Positions 1 to 19,988 are shown, counted from the stretch's first letter. The stretch is DNA of 64,000 nt from Reclinomonas americana ATCC 50394 (GCA_048213135.1 PS015032.1:144096-208095), one strand, 5' to 3'. A program made the numbers and translations. Notes: a model not told the origin generated them from the sequence alone.

Positions 1-651
1 GAGTGGAAAGAGTGTGTGTGTGTGGAGGAAATGTACGATCAGCACGCTTGCTCTTGCACACACACAGCCTCACTGTTCTCGATCTCTGCGTTTGCTGCTG
101 CTGCTGCTCCTCTGCAGACCACTGTGTGTGCTCCACAGTGAAATGCACAACTTTCGTTTCAGTGCTTTCGTCCCAAAAGCAGCGCAACGGTCATCCGTGA
201 AAATTTCGCGGCAAAAAGGGCGTCGGCCATTTCAAATCCGTGCGAAAGTCTGTGTTGCGCGCAGGTGTGCCTTAACTTACACGCACTCGCACCTCTTTCT
301 ATGTGTGTTCTCTCTATGTGTGCATGTGCGTGTGTGCGTGTGTTGTTTGCGCGTTTGTGTGCTTGTGTGTCACATGGCTCAAATCCGTTCACACACTTTG
401 TTAACACGCACAAGCACGCGCACACTGTGTGTGTAAGACGCACTCAAGCAGTGTGTGAGAGTGAGTGAGTGAGTTGAGCACACACTCTTTGATTTGTGTG
501 AAATGGAGTCTTCAGTGGCACGTGTCGGCGTGACTGGCGCACAACTTTCCACACGCACACACACCCCACTCACACGTGTTCACGCGTGTCATTGCCCACA
601 CACACACACACACAGGTCTCTCTCTCTTTCGCGTTTTCTTCAGCAGTGGAC
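1..651. other. 5' flank of the Sec24 gene, CA/GT-rich
   Basis: This stretch is dominated by CA/GT dinucleotide runs and scattered TC tracts. Every open frame in it is low complexity, rich in Cys, Val, His and Thr from the repeats. It probably holds the promoter and 5' untranslated region of the Sec24 gene. A pyrimidine tract ending in CAG at 643-645 could be an acceptor of a 5' leader intron. I see no gene here. Confidence 0.5.
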
Positions 652-8815
<8,164 letters not shown>

Positions 8816-9266
8816 TAAGTAGGAGAGAGGGGGAAGTGAGTGTAGGGAAGGGAGAAAGGGAGGAAAAGTGGCTGAAAAGTGAACGAGGCGTATTTGCGGA
8901 AATCGCATGAATAGCAGAGCACGCAGGCCACTCGTCCAGTAGTACCACCACACACGTGCACGTACACATCAAGTCTCACTCCTCCTTTTTATGAGCCACT
9001 GACAATTGCGTCGTAGTCGTCCGCCGGAAATGAACAGGAGCAAAGCTGTCATTTTCTGCCGGGTTCTATTGATTTCTTGGTGTGTTGTTGCGCCACTGCC
9101 ACTGCACAGTGTGCATCAAGACGGGACAAGAAGTGAAAGAGAGGAAGAGGCGTGACGCAGGAGCAGCGTGTGATACAGTGAGGTGAGTGCTGAGTGTGTT
9201 TGCGGGAGAGTGAGTGTGTGCTGCGAGTTGTTGTCATCTGACACTTGCGATGCAGCAGTCGGGATC
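8816..9266. other. Intergenic region, Sec24 to coiled-coil gene
   Basis: No convincing exon is visible. It should contain the Sec24 3' end and the leader of the next gene. A possible 5' leader intron runs from a GTGAGT near 9182 to the GATGCAG ending at 9254, just before the chosen ATG at 9267. Confidence 0.4.
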
Positions 9267-12200
9267 ATGTCTTCTCCTTCAGCACTGGAGCGCAGACCTG
9301 GGTCGAGAGCATCCGACGTGCCGTCGATCGCAGGGTACGTCGCTATTGGGCCTCTTCCAGTCACACTCCGAGGGCATGCAGTGGACCAACTGTGTGTCGG
9401 CAGGGAAAAGACTGCACAAGTCAAGGAACGTGTGCGATTGACATTGGCCAGCTTTCGTGCTGAGGAAAAGGACAAGCTCAGCGCCGACGAACTCTCCATG
9501 CTTGTCAAGGTCGTCTGTTTGCTCAAGGAGATGCAGTTTACCATGGACGAGCTTGTGCACGACATGGTGGATGCCTACGAGGACATTACGAGACTGACTA
9601 CCAGGGCCAATGACGCGGAGCTCAACTTGGTAGAGAGCCACCGATTGACTGCAGCTCTGAGCCAGCAAGTGGCGGAGGCCAATGTCCGATACATGACGCT
9701 GCAGGCTGAGCATTCAGCGGCAACGAGGAGTTCCGCGAGCGAGGCCAACAGGCTGCTTGAAGAAATCTCGCGACTGAAAAGCCGTTTGAGCTGGGCTGAG
9801 CCACGATCGACGACAACATGGAGCGAGACGGCCATTGGAGATGGTGGAGTTTTGAGTTCTGTGCGAGCCGAGCTCGCGACTGAGCGCGAGAGGACTTCTC
9901 GGCTGGTCGCAGAACTCGACAAGGTGCGACTGCAGGCATACCAGTACAATCTACAAGTGGAGGCGTTAAGCAGCACGCAACAAGAGGCGAGGCGCGAGGC
10001 GGACTCGATGAAGGCTGCGGTCAGCTCCGCGGAGCTGGCGATGGCCAAGATGCACTCCGAGAAGGTGGCTGCACTGAAGGAGGCCAAGGATGCGATGGAG
10101 CAGACGAGGACGGAGCTACACCACAAGCGAGCGGCGTTGGAGGCAGCCGAAACAATGATCGTGCAGCTCTGCGCCAATGTTACCTCTGTGAAGGAGCAGC
10201 TTGCAGCTAAGGCAAGTGTGGTGGCTTCGCTGACGACGATGCTGAATGAGGGCGAGCGACGGGTCGCGGAGCTGACGGACGAGGTGGAGAAGTTGAAGGC
10301 CGAGCTCACAACCGCGCGCGAGGAGGCCACTGCGAAGCAAATCGCAGTGGAGACGGCTAGCGAGCAGGCAGTGGCGACGCATGCAGCGGAGGTCGATCGG
10401 CTGGCTGCCGAGCTTGCGGCCACACGCATGGAGGCTGACTCGAAGCAAGCGGCCTTCGAGAAGGAAAACCAGCGGGTGGCGGAGCTGAAGCAAGCGGTTG
10501 AGCGCCTGACTGCGGAGCTTGCGGCCAAGAACGCAGAGGCCGCTGCAAAGCAGATCGAGAAGGAGGGCGTCGACCTCCATGTGACGAAGCTGACGGAGTT
10601 GGTGGCAACGCTCACCGCTGATGCCCCTCGACTGCGACACCTTGTTGCGCTCCTGCATGCCGCAGCGGAAATGAAGGACAAGCAGCTCGAGGTCAAGGGC
10701 AACGAAGTGGACGAGTTGACGCGCGAGCTCGAAGAGGCGACGGCCCAGCTGGCTCGTCTGGCTATCACGACTACTTGCGAGGCGGTCGTCGAGGTGGACG
10801 AGCTGGCGTACGAAGCAGCCGTGATCCCACTTGGCGGCGACGAGACGATGGACGAGGCGAAGAAGGAGGCGCCGATTGGCGACGACGGCGCTGGCGTTGA
10901 TGCGTTTGGCACCCTGGAGCAACAACTCCGAGAGGAGCGAGCTCGAATGGAGCAGCTGCTGCTACGTCTTGCGGCGGTGACTGCCGAGAAGGACGAGAAA
11001 GTTCGTCAGGCGAATGAGTTTCTTCAGCATGCCGAAGGACTGATTGCGGTGCTTGAGGAAGCCACCGAACGCGAGACTCAGCTGAAGGACACTCAGACGC
11101 AACTCAGCACCGAGCTGAACGACATCAATCAACAACTTGTGGCCGAGCGCCAGACGTCGGCTCAGTTGTCTGCCGAACTCCAACGCGTCCAGGAACAGTC
11201 TGCGACTCAGGTGGACGAGCTCAGCGCCGAAGTCGAACGGCTCAACGCCGCCATGGAGGCACAGCGTGTTGCTGCCGCGCAGAAGGTGGCACAGCTCAAC
11301 GACGAGGTGTCGCGACTCATGTCAGACTTCGAGCAGCAGCAATTGGAGTGGTCGGTGAAGGTGGCCAACGTGACCGGTGAATTGCAGGCGGCGCGGACGA
11401 CTGCCGCCGAGGCGGCGCAGCATTCGGTGGATCTGGAGGCTGCCAAGCGTGAACTGGAGGCCATCAGGCATCTGGCTTCGGAGACTGTTTCGCAGCTGCG
11501 CAGCGAGCTGGAGGAGATCAGGGAGTCTCACCAAGCACTTGCCGACCAATCGGCGGATGAGCGGCGAGCTGCGGCTGCAACTGTCGTGGAACTCAATAAC
11601 AAGCTGGAGGCTCAACAACTTTTGCTGGCGTCCCAGAGCGAGGGTACAAACTCCGTGGTGGCACAGCTTACCGGAAAGGTGGAGGAACTCCAGCTCCAAC
11701 TACAACTGGTGAACACTGAGCGGGATCAACTTCGTGACGAACTCGAGACAACCAAGTTGCAGTCGGGCGTGCAGGCTGTACACTTGGAAACGGCTACCGC
11801 CCGAGTGGTACAAGTAGAGACCGACTTGGGACGGCTCAGCGGCGAACTCAGTTCCTGTCAGCAACGTGAGGCGCAGCTCAACAGCGAGGTGGAGAGACTC
11901 AAGGGCGAACTCAGCGGCAGTAAGCAGTGTGAGGCACAGCTCAATGACAAACTCAGTGCCAGCCAGCAGCGAGAGGAGCAGCTCAATGCCGACGTGGTGC
12001 GACTCGGTGACGAACTCAGCGAGAGTCAGCAACGCGAGAAGCAACTCACCGCCGACGTGGAGCGTCTCAATGGCAAGCTCAGAGCCAGTCAACACCGGGA
12101 GGAGGAGCTCATTGCCGACGTGGAGCGGCTCAATGGCGAGCTCAGCGCCAGTCGGCAGAGTGAAGAGAGGCTCAACGGCGAGGTGAAGCAGCTCAATGGC

Positions 12201-14471
12201 GAACTCAGCGACAGTCGCCAGCGAGAGGAGGAGCTCGCAGCCGACGTGGAGCGTCTCAGCGGCAAACTCACCAACAGTCGGCAACGTGAGGAGGAACTCG
12301 ATGCCGACGTGGAGCAGCTCACTGCCAACCTGGAGCGACTCAATGGCGAACTCACCAACAGTCGGCAACGTGAGGAGGAACTCGATGCCGACGTGGAGCA
12401 GCTCACTGCCAACCTGGAGCGACTCAATGACGAACTGAGTGCCAGTCAGCAGCGTGAGGCGCAGCTCACTGGCGAGCTCAGCGACTGTCGGCAACGTGAG
12501 GAGGAGCTCAACGCCAACGTGGAGCGACTCAACGGCGAGCTCCGCAACAGTCAGGAGCGAGAGGCCGAGCTCACTGCCAACGTGGAGCGTCTCAATGACG
12601 ACCTCAGCGCCAGCCAGCAGCGGGAGGCACACCTCACTGCCGACGTGCAGCAGCTCAATGGCGAGCTCACTACCAGTCAGCGACGTGAGGAGGAGCTCGA
12701 CGCCAACGTGGAGCGACTCAACGGCGAGGCCCGCGTAAGTCAGGAGCGAGAGGCTGAGCTCACCGCCGACGTGGCGCGACTCAATGGCGAACTCAGCGGC
12801 AGCCAGCAGCGTGAGGCACAGCTCACCACCGACGTGGAGCGACTCACTGCCAACGTGGAAGGACTCAATGGCGAGCTCAGTGCCAGTCAGCAGCGAGAGG
12901 AACAACTCACTGCCAACGTGGAGCAACTCACGAGCAAGCTCAGCGCCTGTCAGCAGCGAGAGGCACAGCTCACTGCCAACGTGGAGCAGCTCAACGGCGA
13001 GCTCAGTGCCAGTCAGCAGCGTGAGGCGCAGCTCGATGGCGAGATGGCGCGACTCAATCACGAACTCAGCGACAGTCGGCATCGAGAGGCACAGCTCACC
13101 GCCAACGTGGAGGGACTTACTTGCGAACTCAACGACAGCCACAAGCGCGAGAAGCAGCTCACCACCGACGTGGAGCAGCTCAGCGGCGACCTCAGCGCCA
13201 GTCAGCAGCGTGAGGCACAGCTCACCGCCAACGTGGAGGGCCTCAGTGGCGAACTCAGCGACAGTCAGCTGCGAGAGGAGCAGCTGGCCGCTGACCTGCG
13301 GGCGGCACGCGAGACAGCAGCATTCACGGAGTCCCGCCTCAGCGCCGAGCTGGAGGCCGTCAAGGAGAAGCTGACCGCCGAGCACGCGACCGCAGTGCAC
13401 CTGGGCAACGAACTGGCCACATGCCGCCAACAACTGACAGCCGTCCAGGTCGAGACGACCAAGCTGCAAGTCGACCTCGGCCAGCAGGTGTCGGCAGTGA
13501 ATAAGAGCCGACACGAGCTGGAATCGGAGAAGCTCGAGCATCAGCGCACAATCAAGCTCATCGCCCAGCTGCAGGAGCAAGTGGTCAGCGAGAAGCGTCA
13601 ATTGGAGGCCCGTGCGGCGGAGCTGGAGCGGGAACGGGAGCAGCACGCCAGGGATCGAGCTCAGCTCGAGCAGCTCACGTCACAACTGGCTGCTGCACAG
13701 CGGGAGCACGAGTCGCTCAACGCAGACCTGGTGGCCGCGCAGCGAGAGCACCAGGTATGACTGTTTGTAGAGATCTCTCCCCTTCTCCCTGGTGCTTACT
13801 GTCTCCTGTGCAGCGAGCGATCCAGACCCTCTCTGCCCACCATGAACGACACACAACTGTCAACAATGAGTTGTCCAGGGAGCAAACGGCGCGATCGGCG
13901 GCCGAGACGGAACTCGCTGCGGTCAAGCAGCAGTTGCAGGTGCGTGTACTTGTAGGATTTACCTCCCCTTCTTTCCTAACACCCAGTGCTCGCAGACGGT
14001 CACCGACGAGTTGCAAAGGGTCACCGGAGAGTTGCAGCTGGCCAAAAACGAGCTGCAGACAGCCAACGAGGAGCTGGCGACACGCTCCACCCAACTCGAT
14101 GCCGCGCAGTCGTCGGCCGGCGAGCAGGCCGGTCGACAGGAGGCACTGACAACTGAGTTGCAGCAGCTGAACACTGAGATGCAGCGACTGCGAGAGGAAG
14201 GAGAGCGCCTCAGCGTGCGTACCACTCCCTTTCTCCTCTTCCCTTCGTGACCGCAGCTGACCCGAGTGTGCCTGTGCAGGATGTGATTTCCAAGCAGCAA
14301 GCGGTGATTCGCACGACGAACGATGCACGCCACGAGCTGCGGCAAGCCGCGCAAGAGTTGTGCAAGCAGCTGCGCCAGCAGTTGGCTGGCAGCAGTGGCG
14401 ACGACAGGGACACAACGGCCGACAAGCTGGTCCGCCAGCTCGCGCCGGCGGCCGCGACGCCACCATCATGA
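9267..14471 (+). CDS. Very long coiled-coil protein with a 21-residue repeat array (complete)
   Basis: I do not recognise a named family. Exons 9267-13754, 13814-13939, 13996-14214 and 14280-14471 sum to 5025 nt (1674 residues) in continuous phase. The third acceptor could instead lie nine bases upstream at 13987, which keeps frame. The ATG at 9267 (MSSPSALERRPGS) was chosen because upstream in-frame sequence lacks an ATG and looks like a leader intron. Residues ~1-130 are the only non-repetitive part. From ~130 to the end it is heptad coiled coil rich in E, Q, A, L and R. Residues ~858-1341 are built of about 22 near-identical 21-residue units of the type LNGELSASQQREAQLTANVE, with occasional 7-residue insertions. 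The tail ends in PAAATPPS. No membrane segment or catalytic motif is seen. Golgin-like tethers, centrosomal or cytoskeletal rods are possible by architecture only. Confidence 0.85.
11838..13300 (+). repeat. Coding 63 bp minisatellite (three heptads per unit)
   Basis: Within the coiled-coil gene a unit of 63 bp recurs about 22 times, encoding L-x-x-E-L-S-x-S-x-x-R-E-x-x-L-x-x-x-V-E-x. Some units are 84 bp because an extra heptad (LTANLER type) is inserted. Length changes are always multiples of 21 bp, so both reading frame and heptad register are kept. Confidence 0.9.
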
Positions 14472-14828
14472 GAGAGAGAGAGAGAGTAAACTAAAGTGCA
14501 ATGAATTCAGGCTGGAAGGGGTACAAGTTGCAGAAGAGTGGAGCATCCTGCAAGGACGCGAGGGCCTTAAGGATAGACTCGTGGGAGAGAGTGAGAAACA
14601 GAGTCCCGAATAACGTCCATCGCAGCGGGGTGGGGGGGGGGGGGTGGCGTACGATGGCTCTCACAGGTGTAAAAAACACTGACAGACTCAAGATGCACAA
14701 GTCCGTGTGCAGTTGCAACAAGCATGCGTTGTGATACCCGAGCAGTGAGGGGGAATAGCGGAGGAAAGGAATCGGCGAAGACACTGAAGGGAACTGCATG
14801 TACACACCAAGTGCTGTCTCGCAAACAG
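14472..14828. other. Gene-poor spacer after the coiled-coil gene
   Basis: A GA run follows the stop codon directly, then sequence without splice-supported exons and a G13 run near 14630-14643. It probably contains the 3' untranslated region. No gene is seen. Confidence 0.4.
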
Positions 14829-15500
14829 AGTCAATCTAGTGGAGAAGCAGGGAAGACACTGAAGGGACTTCACATGTTCACACCAAGTGCTTTTCTTTTT
14901 ACAATCGACACCACATCTCGCTTCACAAACACAGTCAATCTAGTGGAGGAAAGGAAGCGGGGAAGACTCAGAAGGGAACTGCAGCGTATACACCAAGTGC
15001 TGTTCTTTTTACAATCAACCACCTCGTCTCGCTTGCCTCACAGACATAGTCAATCTAGTGGAGGAAAGGAAGCAGGGAAGACACTGAAGGGAACTGCATG
15101 TACACACCAAGTGCTGCTCTTTTTACAATCGACACCTCATCTCGCTTGCCTCACAAACATAGTCAATATTAATCTTGTGGAGGAAAGGAAGCGGGGAAGA
15201 CACTTCACATGTGCACACCAAGTGCTGTTCTTTTTACACCTCGTCTCGCTTGCCTCACAAACAGAGTCAATCTAGTGGAGGAAAGGAAGCGGGGAAGACA
15301 CTGAAGGGAACTGCAGTGTACACACCAAGTGCTGTTCTTTTTACAATCGACACCTCGTCTCGCTTGCCTCACAAACATAGTCAATCTAGAGGAGGGAAGG
15401 AAGCGGGGAAGACTCTGCAGAGACCTCAGATGTTCACACCAAGTGCTGCTCTTTTTACAATCGACACCTCATCTCGCTTGCCTCACAAACATAGTCAATC
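14829..15500. repeat. Tandem array, ~105-115 bp unit, six copies
   Basis: The core TCAATCTAGTGGAGGAAAGG recurs at 14831, 14935, 15050, ~15162, 15267 and 15381, with a last partial copy at 15495. Spacings are about 104, 115, 112, 105, 114 and 114 bp. Each unit continues with AAGACACTGAAGGGAACTGC, CACACCAAGTGCTGTTC, TTTTTACAATCGACACC and CTCGCTTGCCTCACAAAC. Unit lengths are not multiples of three and the apparent open frames shift between units, so the array is not coding. Confidence 0.85.
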
Positions 15501-15669
15501 TGAACGAACTCGTCCCTTGCACGCATGAAGGGAGACCGTGAAGTGCGGCCTGTTGTCGAGTCGTCAAATATCACACGATTGGCGCGACCTCGGAAAGATC
15601 ACGCCAAGAAAAAAACAGAGGACAGGAGAGACGGGCAACGCTCACACCGCAGTGCGAGCCGGCTTACGA

Positions 15670-15831
15670 TCATCCACCGGTGCTGCACATCTCCGGTGCG
15701 CTCATGTCCATGTGACGAGGATTGCGACGGCCGAATCCGCCACCACCGCCACCGCCGCCACCGCCGCCGCCGCTACTGCCGTAGCCGCTGCTCAGACCGC
15801 TTCTCTTGGCGAAGGGGGCGGGAGTGTCGGG
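15670..15831 (-). CDS. Orphan terminal exon, Gly-rich tail (partial)
   Basis: On the minus strand an acceptor CCCCACAG precedes 53 codons and a stop at 15670-15672. The peptide starts PDTPAPFAKRSGLSSGYG, has a run of twelve Gly, and ends RRNPRHMDMSAPEMCSTGG. No upstream exon can be supported between here and the gap at 17312-17768; that stretch is a long purine-rich tract on the plus strand. It may be the 3' end of a gene whose body is lost in the gap. A chance open frame over a CCN repeat is the main alternative. Confidence 0.4.
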   Translation of the reverse strand, partial: PDTPAPFAKRSGLSSGYGSSGGGGGGGGGGGGFGRRNPRHMDMSAPEMCSTGG

Positions 15832-17100
15832 CTGTGGGGCGGGGGAAAGTGGTAAGGAGAGGGAAAGGAGGGGGACAAGCGGGGAGGAGGGGGAAACGGA
15901 GAAGAAACAAGGGGAGAAAATAAGAAGAGAAGGAGGACGAGAAGGACTGAGAATAAAAGAGAAACTTGAGAACAGGGAGGATGGAGAAGGGGGAGAAGGG
16001 AGGTAAAGCAGCAACAAGAAGAGGTGGCAAGCAAACGAATGCAACAAGGTCGGGAAAGGGTTGGAGGAAGAGGGTGTACGCAACAACTAGAAGAGGAGGA
16101 ACAAACAATGACAGGAAGCTTGTGTTGACGTGGCACAGTGAGAGTAGGAGGAAGGGAGATGAAGAATTGATGCGGAGAAGGTTGAGGACAGGGAGGATGA
16201 GGCGAACACGAGAAGCGAGGATAGAGGTCGAGTAATACAAGCGGATGATGAGCTCTGACGCACGCCAAAGGGAGAGGAGGATAAGAAGGAGAAGAAGAAC
16301 GAGCGACTCAGCAAACACGAAATAAGATGAGGAAACACGGGCGTCAGCTGAAGCCTGGGGAGAGAGAGAGGAGAAGCAGGTGGAGTCGAATGAGAAGAAA
16401 GGTGACGAAAAACAAGAAGGAGATGGAGGAGGAAGGACAGTGAGGAGAACAGCAAGAGAAGGAGGCTGAGTGAAAGAAGAGGATAAGAAGAAACTGAACA
16501 AACATGCAGACACCGAACGAGAGGACGCATCCACGAGACAACTGCCTGGCGAAGAGAAGAGAGAAATGAAGATAAAGACCCTTGAAGATAATGAGGGAGA
16601 GATGAGTGTGGAAACGGTGAGCACAGGGAGGATGAGAAGGACAAGAAGATGTGTCGAAAAGGAGGGTGAGAGAGGGAGACAAAAACAGGGACGTGTTTTG
16701 CCAAGAGAAGTGAACGGCAACACGGAGAGAGGGAACGCGAACGGCAGATTGACAAACCAGACAGATGAGTATTCTAACAGAAGAGAGTCCAGCCAACAGC
16801 AACGTACAGAATGGCAGGGAGCACTTCAGAACGACACAAGGAGAAGAAGATGAGCTCTGACACACGCTGACAGACAAGGAGACAAGCTGAGTTGTCCATT
16901 GCACGCAACGTAGAACAGCGTGTACACACTGTGCGCACAACATCTCAAGTCAGCAACCACGTCTGTTACAGACAGGCAGACACTCAAAGGAGTGAGAACG
17001 CAACAAGTGCCACACGGCGTTGATAATGGCCCACAGAAGCGACAACGGGTGCGTCAACCACCACGTCAGTGGGCGCCGACTCTGCAATCGCCCTGTGTGA

Positions 17101-17143
<43 letters not shown>

Positions 17144-17192
17144 GAGGAGGAGGAGGGAAGGGGAAGGGGAGGGGAGGAGAGAGAGAGAGGAG

Positions 17193-17226
<34 letters not shown>

Positions 17227-17311
17227 GAGAGGACGACGAACGAACGTACGTACTACGTTCGTCGTCTCTCTCTCTCACACACAACAACAAACGAACGTAG
17301 TAGTAGGAGAG
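15832..17311. other. Purine-rich (plus strand) region, no supported gene
   Basis: About 1.5 kb of GA/GGA/AAG-rich sequence. The long minus-strand open frames are Ser/Leu/Phe/Pro low complexity, as expected from translating polypyrimidine. It probably represents intron of the minus-strand gene ending at 15670. It ends in a (GA)n block at 17108-17230 and the assembly gap 17312-17768. Confidence 0.5.
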
Positions 17312-17768
17312 NNNNNNNNNNNNNNNNNNNNNNNNNNNNNNNNNNNNNNNNNNNNNNNNNNNNNNNNNNNNNNNNNNNNNNNNNNNNNNNNNNNNNNNNN
17401 NNNNNNNNNNNNNNNNNNNNNNNNNNNNNNNNNNNNNNNNNNNNNNNNNNNNNNNNNNNNNNNNNNNNNNNNNNNNNNNNNNNNNNNNNNNNNNNNNNNN
17501 NNNNNNNNNNNNNNNNNNNNNNNNNNNNNNNNNNNNNNNNNNNNNNNNNNNNNNNNNNNNNNNNNNNNNNNNNNNNNNNNNNNNNNNNNNNNNNNNNNNN
17601 NNNNNNNNNNNNNNNNNNNNNNNNNNNNNNNNNNNNNNNNNNNNNNNNNNNNNNNNNNNNNNNNNNNNNNNNNNNNNNNNNNNNNNNNNNNNNNNNNNNN
17701 NNNNNNNNNNNNNNNNNNNNNNNNNNNNNNNNNNNNNNNNNNNNNNNNNNNNNNNNNNNNNNNNNNNN

Positions 17769-17883
17769 GAAGAGAGAAGAAGAGGAGAGAAAGAAGAGAG
17801 AGAGAGAGAATCATTCTCTCTCACTCACTCTCTCTCTCTTTCCCTACCACACAGAGCGACACGCGAGACGAGCGAATACACAT

Positions 17884-17914
<31 letters not shown>

Positions 17915-19123
17915 ACGCACACACAGACAAGTGACAGAAGAAAGATGCGAGAGAGCGAATTAGCTGTGAGAGCGAAAAGTGAGTGGGAGAGACAGAGAGA
18001 AGGAGAGAACACTCACTCACTCACTCAATCGCACGTTACACACCATCGATGACGACCATTCTCGTCTCGATGTCGCGCACAAAAACGAATTCCACGTGTC
18101 CTGTGCCACAAACTGAATCTGTGACGTCAGCAAAAGCTCACGTGGCTTTGGTCTGCGTGGGTGGAGTTGGTTAACTGGGCATGCAGCTTCTGTGGCAGGC
18201 CGGGGCTCGTGAGTTGAAAACATGCAAGCAAACGTCGATCGCGAATCGCGAAGTCAACTACAAACTGCTCCGTGGGCAGCCTTGCGCCATGCCTCGCTGC
18301 AGCTGACTGCGTGCTTGTGCACACTCACGATGAGTTGGCGAGTGATAGCAAAGTCCTTGTTGCCGATGCATTGCTCCAGGCGACGCGCGCCGCAATTCGA
18401 TCGAAGTCGAACACCGGGCTTCCGCTGTCGACATGCCAAGTGCTGCAGTCATGGATGCGGTGGGCACTAGTGGGACACATGCTGATAACTCTTCGCGAAT
18501 CAGCACAGTCGTTGCTGCTGCAGCGCCGTGGTTTCTCCTGCAAAAACGCCACGGCCAGCATGTAGCCATCTCGACTTTTTCTCGCTCTTTTTCGTGGTGT
18601 TTCAGTTTGTGGTGCTCGCTCAAGATGGTGATCAGCATGCAGCTGTTTGCTTACAGTTTAACGCAGAAAACGCTATGCGTCTATGCAAGTGCGTCAAATC
18701 CACTGGTCAACCACGCTTATGCGGTGAAGATCGCAGTTCTCGACTTGTTCGGAGCTCCGAGATCGAGCGAACACACACACACAAGGAACCTGCTGCTGCC
18801 TCAAGATTGGTGTCTGTGTTGATGTTTTGGAAACGGTTGAACTTGGTCATCAAGACAGCTGTTGCTTGTTTGTTGCTGCTGCAGCCATTGCATCGACCTC
18901 GATATCACAAATTCGAACACACGCTTCACATATCGAGATCGATGCACTTCACTGGCGTCTCGTGTACAGTGAATACAAGTAAGAAGCACGACGCAAGCTG
19001 CTGCACGCATCACACACACAACACGTAGCCAGTATTTCGCTCGTCGTTCGCGCGCCAATGCGATGATGACTCATCGATGGTTGACGGTTGCAGCTTATCT
19101 CATCACACCGACATTACTCACTC
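17769..19123. other. Mixed-composition region without a supported gene model
   Basis: After GA/TC repeats the base composition from about 18020 is more balanced and less repetitive than the flanks. An open stretch at about 18270-18565 (+) reads protein-like (HTHDELASDSKVLVADALLQ), but I found no matching splice partners or family. A 43 bp segment at 18833-18875 is repeated inverted at 42754-42796. A pseudogene, a lost exon or an old mobile element are all possible. Confidence 0.35.
18833..18875 (+). repeat. 43 bp perfect repeat, copy 1 (inverted partner at 42754-42796)
   Basis: This segment begins ACGGTTGAACTTGG and ends CTTGTTTGTTG. Its exact reverse complement lies at 42754-42796. Flanks on both sides diverge at once. 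Translated on this strand it gives LNLVIKTAVACLL in both places. Confidence 0.85.
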
Positions 19124-19143
19124 NNNNNNNNNNNNNNNNNNNN

Positions 19144-19746
19144 TGAATCTGCATCTGGTGCTCCTCCTGTCGCTTTCGCGCCTCCTCCTCGCGCTTCAGT
19201 GCCTCGCGCTTGCGCTCCCGCTCCAGCCGATCGCGCTCCGACTTCCACTCCTGCTGCCGCCGAAACTCCTCCTCCGCCGCCTCCTTCACCCGCTGCTCCT
19301 CCTCGCGCTGCTTCCGCGCCTTCTCCTCCTCTCTCCGCGCCTTCTCTTGCTCCCACTCGCGCTTCCGTCGCACTCGCTCCGCCTCCAGCTCCGCCTGCCG
19401 CTGCTCCATTTGCGCCTGCTTCTCCGCCTCCACGCGCCGCCGCTGCTCCGCGATCTCCTCCGCCTGCATCAGCGTGGCAATCTCGCGCTCCTGCTTGCGC
19501 TTCAGCTTCTCCAGCCGGTTCATCTCCACGTCGAGCGCCGACGACGCATCGGTCGACAGTCCGTTCCACTCGGTGGCGGTGCGCTTGCCCGGTGGCACCC
19601 ACAGACCGCGCTCCTCCTCGTGGCACACGTTGGCGTACTCGGCGCGCGCTTGCTCCAGTTTTTCGTGGCGGCGCGATTCGTGGTGGTCGTAGCGGAGTTG
19701 GATGATTTCGGGGGGGATGCCGGGTTCGCGGAAGTCGGTGCGGGGG
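19144..19746 (-). CDS. Coiled-coil exon on the wrong strand, probably upstream exon of the gene at 19989
   Basis: On the minus strand an acceptor TTTCGCAG precedes an open exon that runs into the 20 N gap at 19124-19143. It encodes TDFREPGIPPEIIQLRYDHH, then a region with GLWVPPGKRTATEWNG, then dense E/R/K/Q helix (EARKRQEEHQMQI at the edge). The + strand gene on the other side of the neighbouring gap opens in mid-helix with RQQQVQAEEAERRRVEMEQR. The two read as one protein if the contig 19144-19842 is reverse-complemented. The family is not recognised; this composition is common in flagellar, basal-body and cytoskeletal proteins. Confidence 0.7.
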
Positions 19747-19988
19747 CTGCGAAAGGGGGAAGGGGGGAAAGGGGAAGGGTAATGAGGGAAAGGGGGAGGG
19801 GAAAGGGGGAAGGGAGGGGAAAGGGGGAGGGAAGGGAGAGGGNNNNNNNNNNNNNNNNNNNNNNNNNNNNNNNNNNNNNNNNNNNNNNNNNNNNNNNNNN
19901 NNNNNNNNNNNNNNNNNNNNNNNNNNNNNNNNNNNNNNNNNNNNNNNNNNNNNNNNNNNNNNNNNNNNNNNNNNNNNNNNNNNNNNNG

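Noticed and set aside
9575-10912. 445-residue minus-strand open frame, Ser/Ala-rich
   Set aside because: It mirrors the coiled-coil coding sequence in another frame; composition reflects GC-rich codons of the sense strand.
11700-13646. 648-residue open frame on the minus strand
   Set aside because: It is antisense to the 21-residue coiled-coil repeats. The repeat lacks antisense stops, so the frame stays open; its Leu/Val/Glu/His composition is periodic in the same way.
15773-16943. Several long Ser/Leu/Phe minus-strand frames suggesting a membrane protein
   Set aside because: They translate a polypyrimidine tract; hydrophobicity is a by-product of TCT/CTC/TTC codons and no family signature is present.
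18001-19090. Candidate transposon
   Set aside because: Composition and the shared 43 bp segment are suggestive, but no transposase or reverse transcriptase motif, terminal repeat or target duplication is visible.
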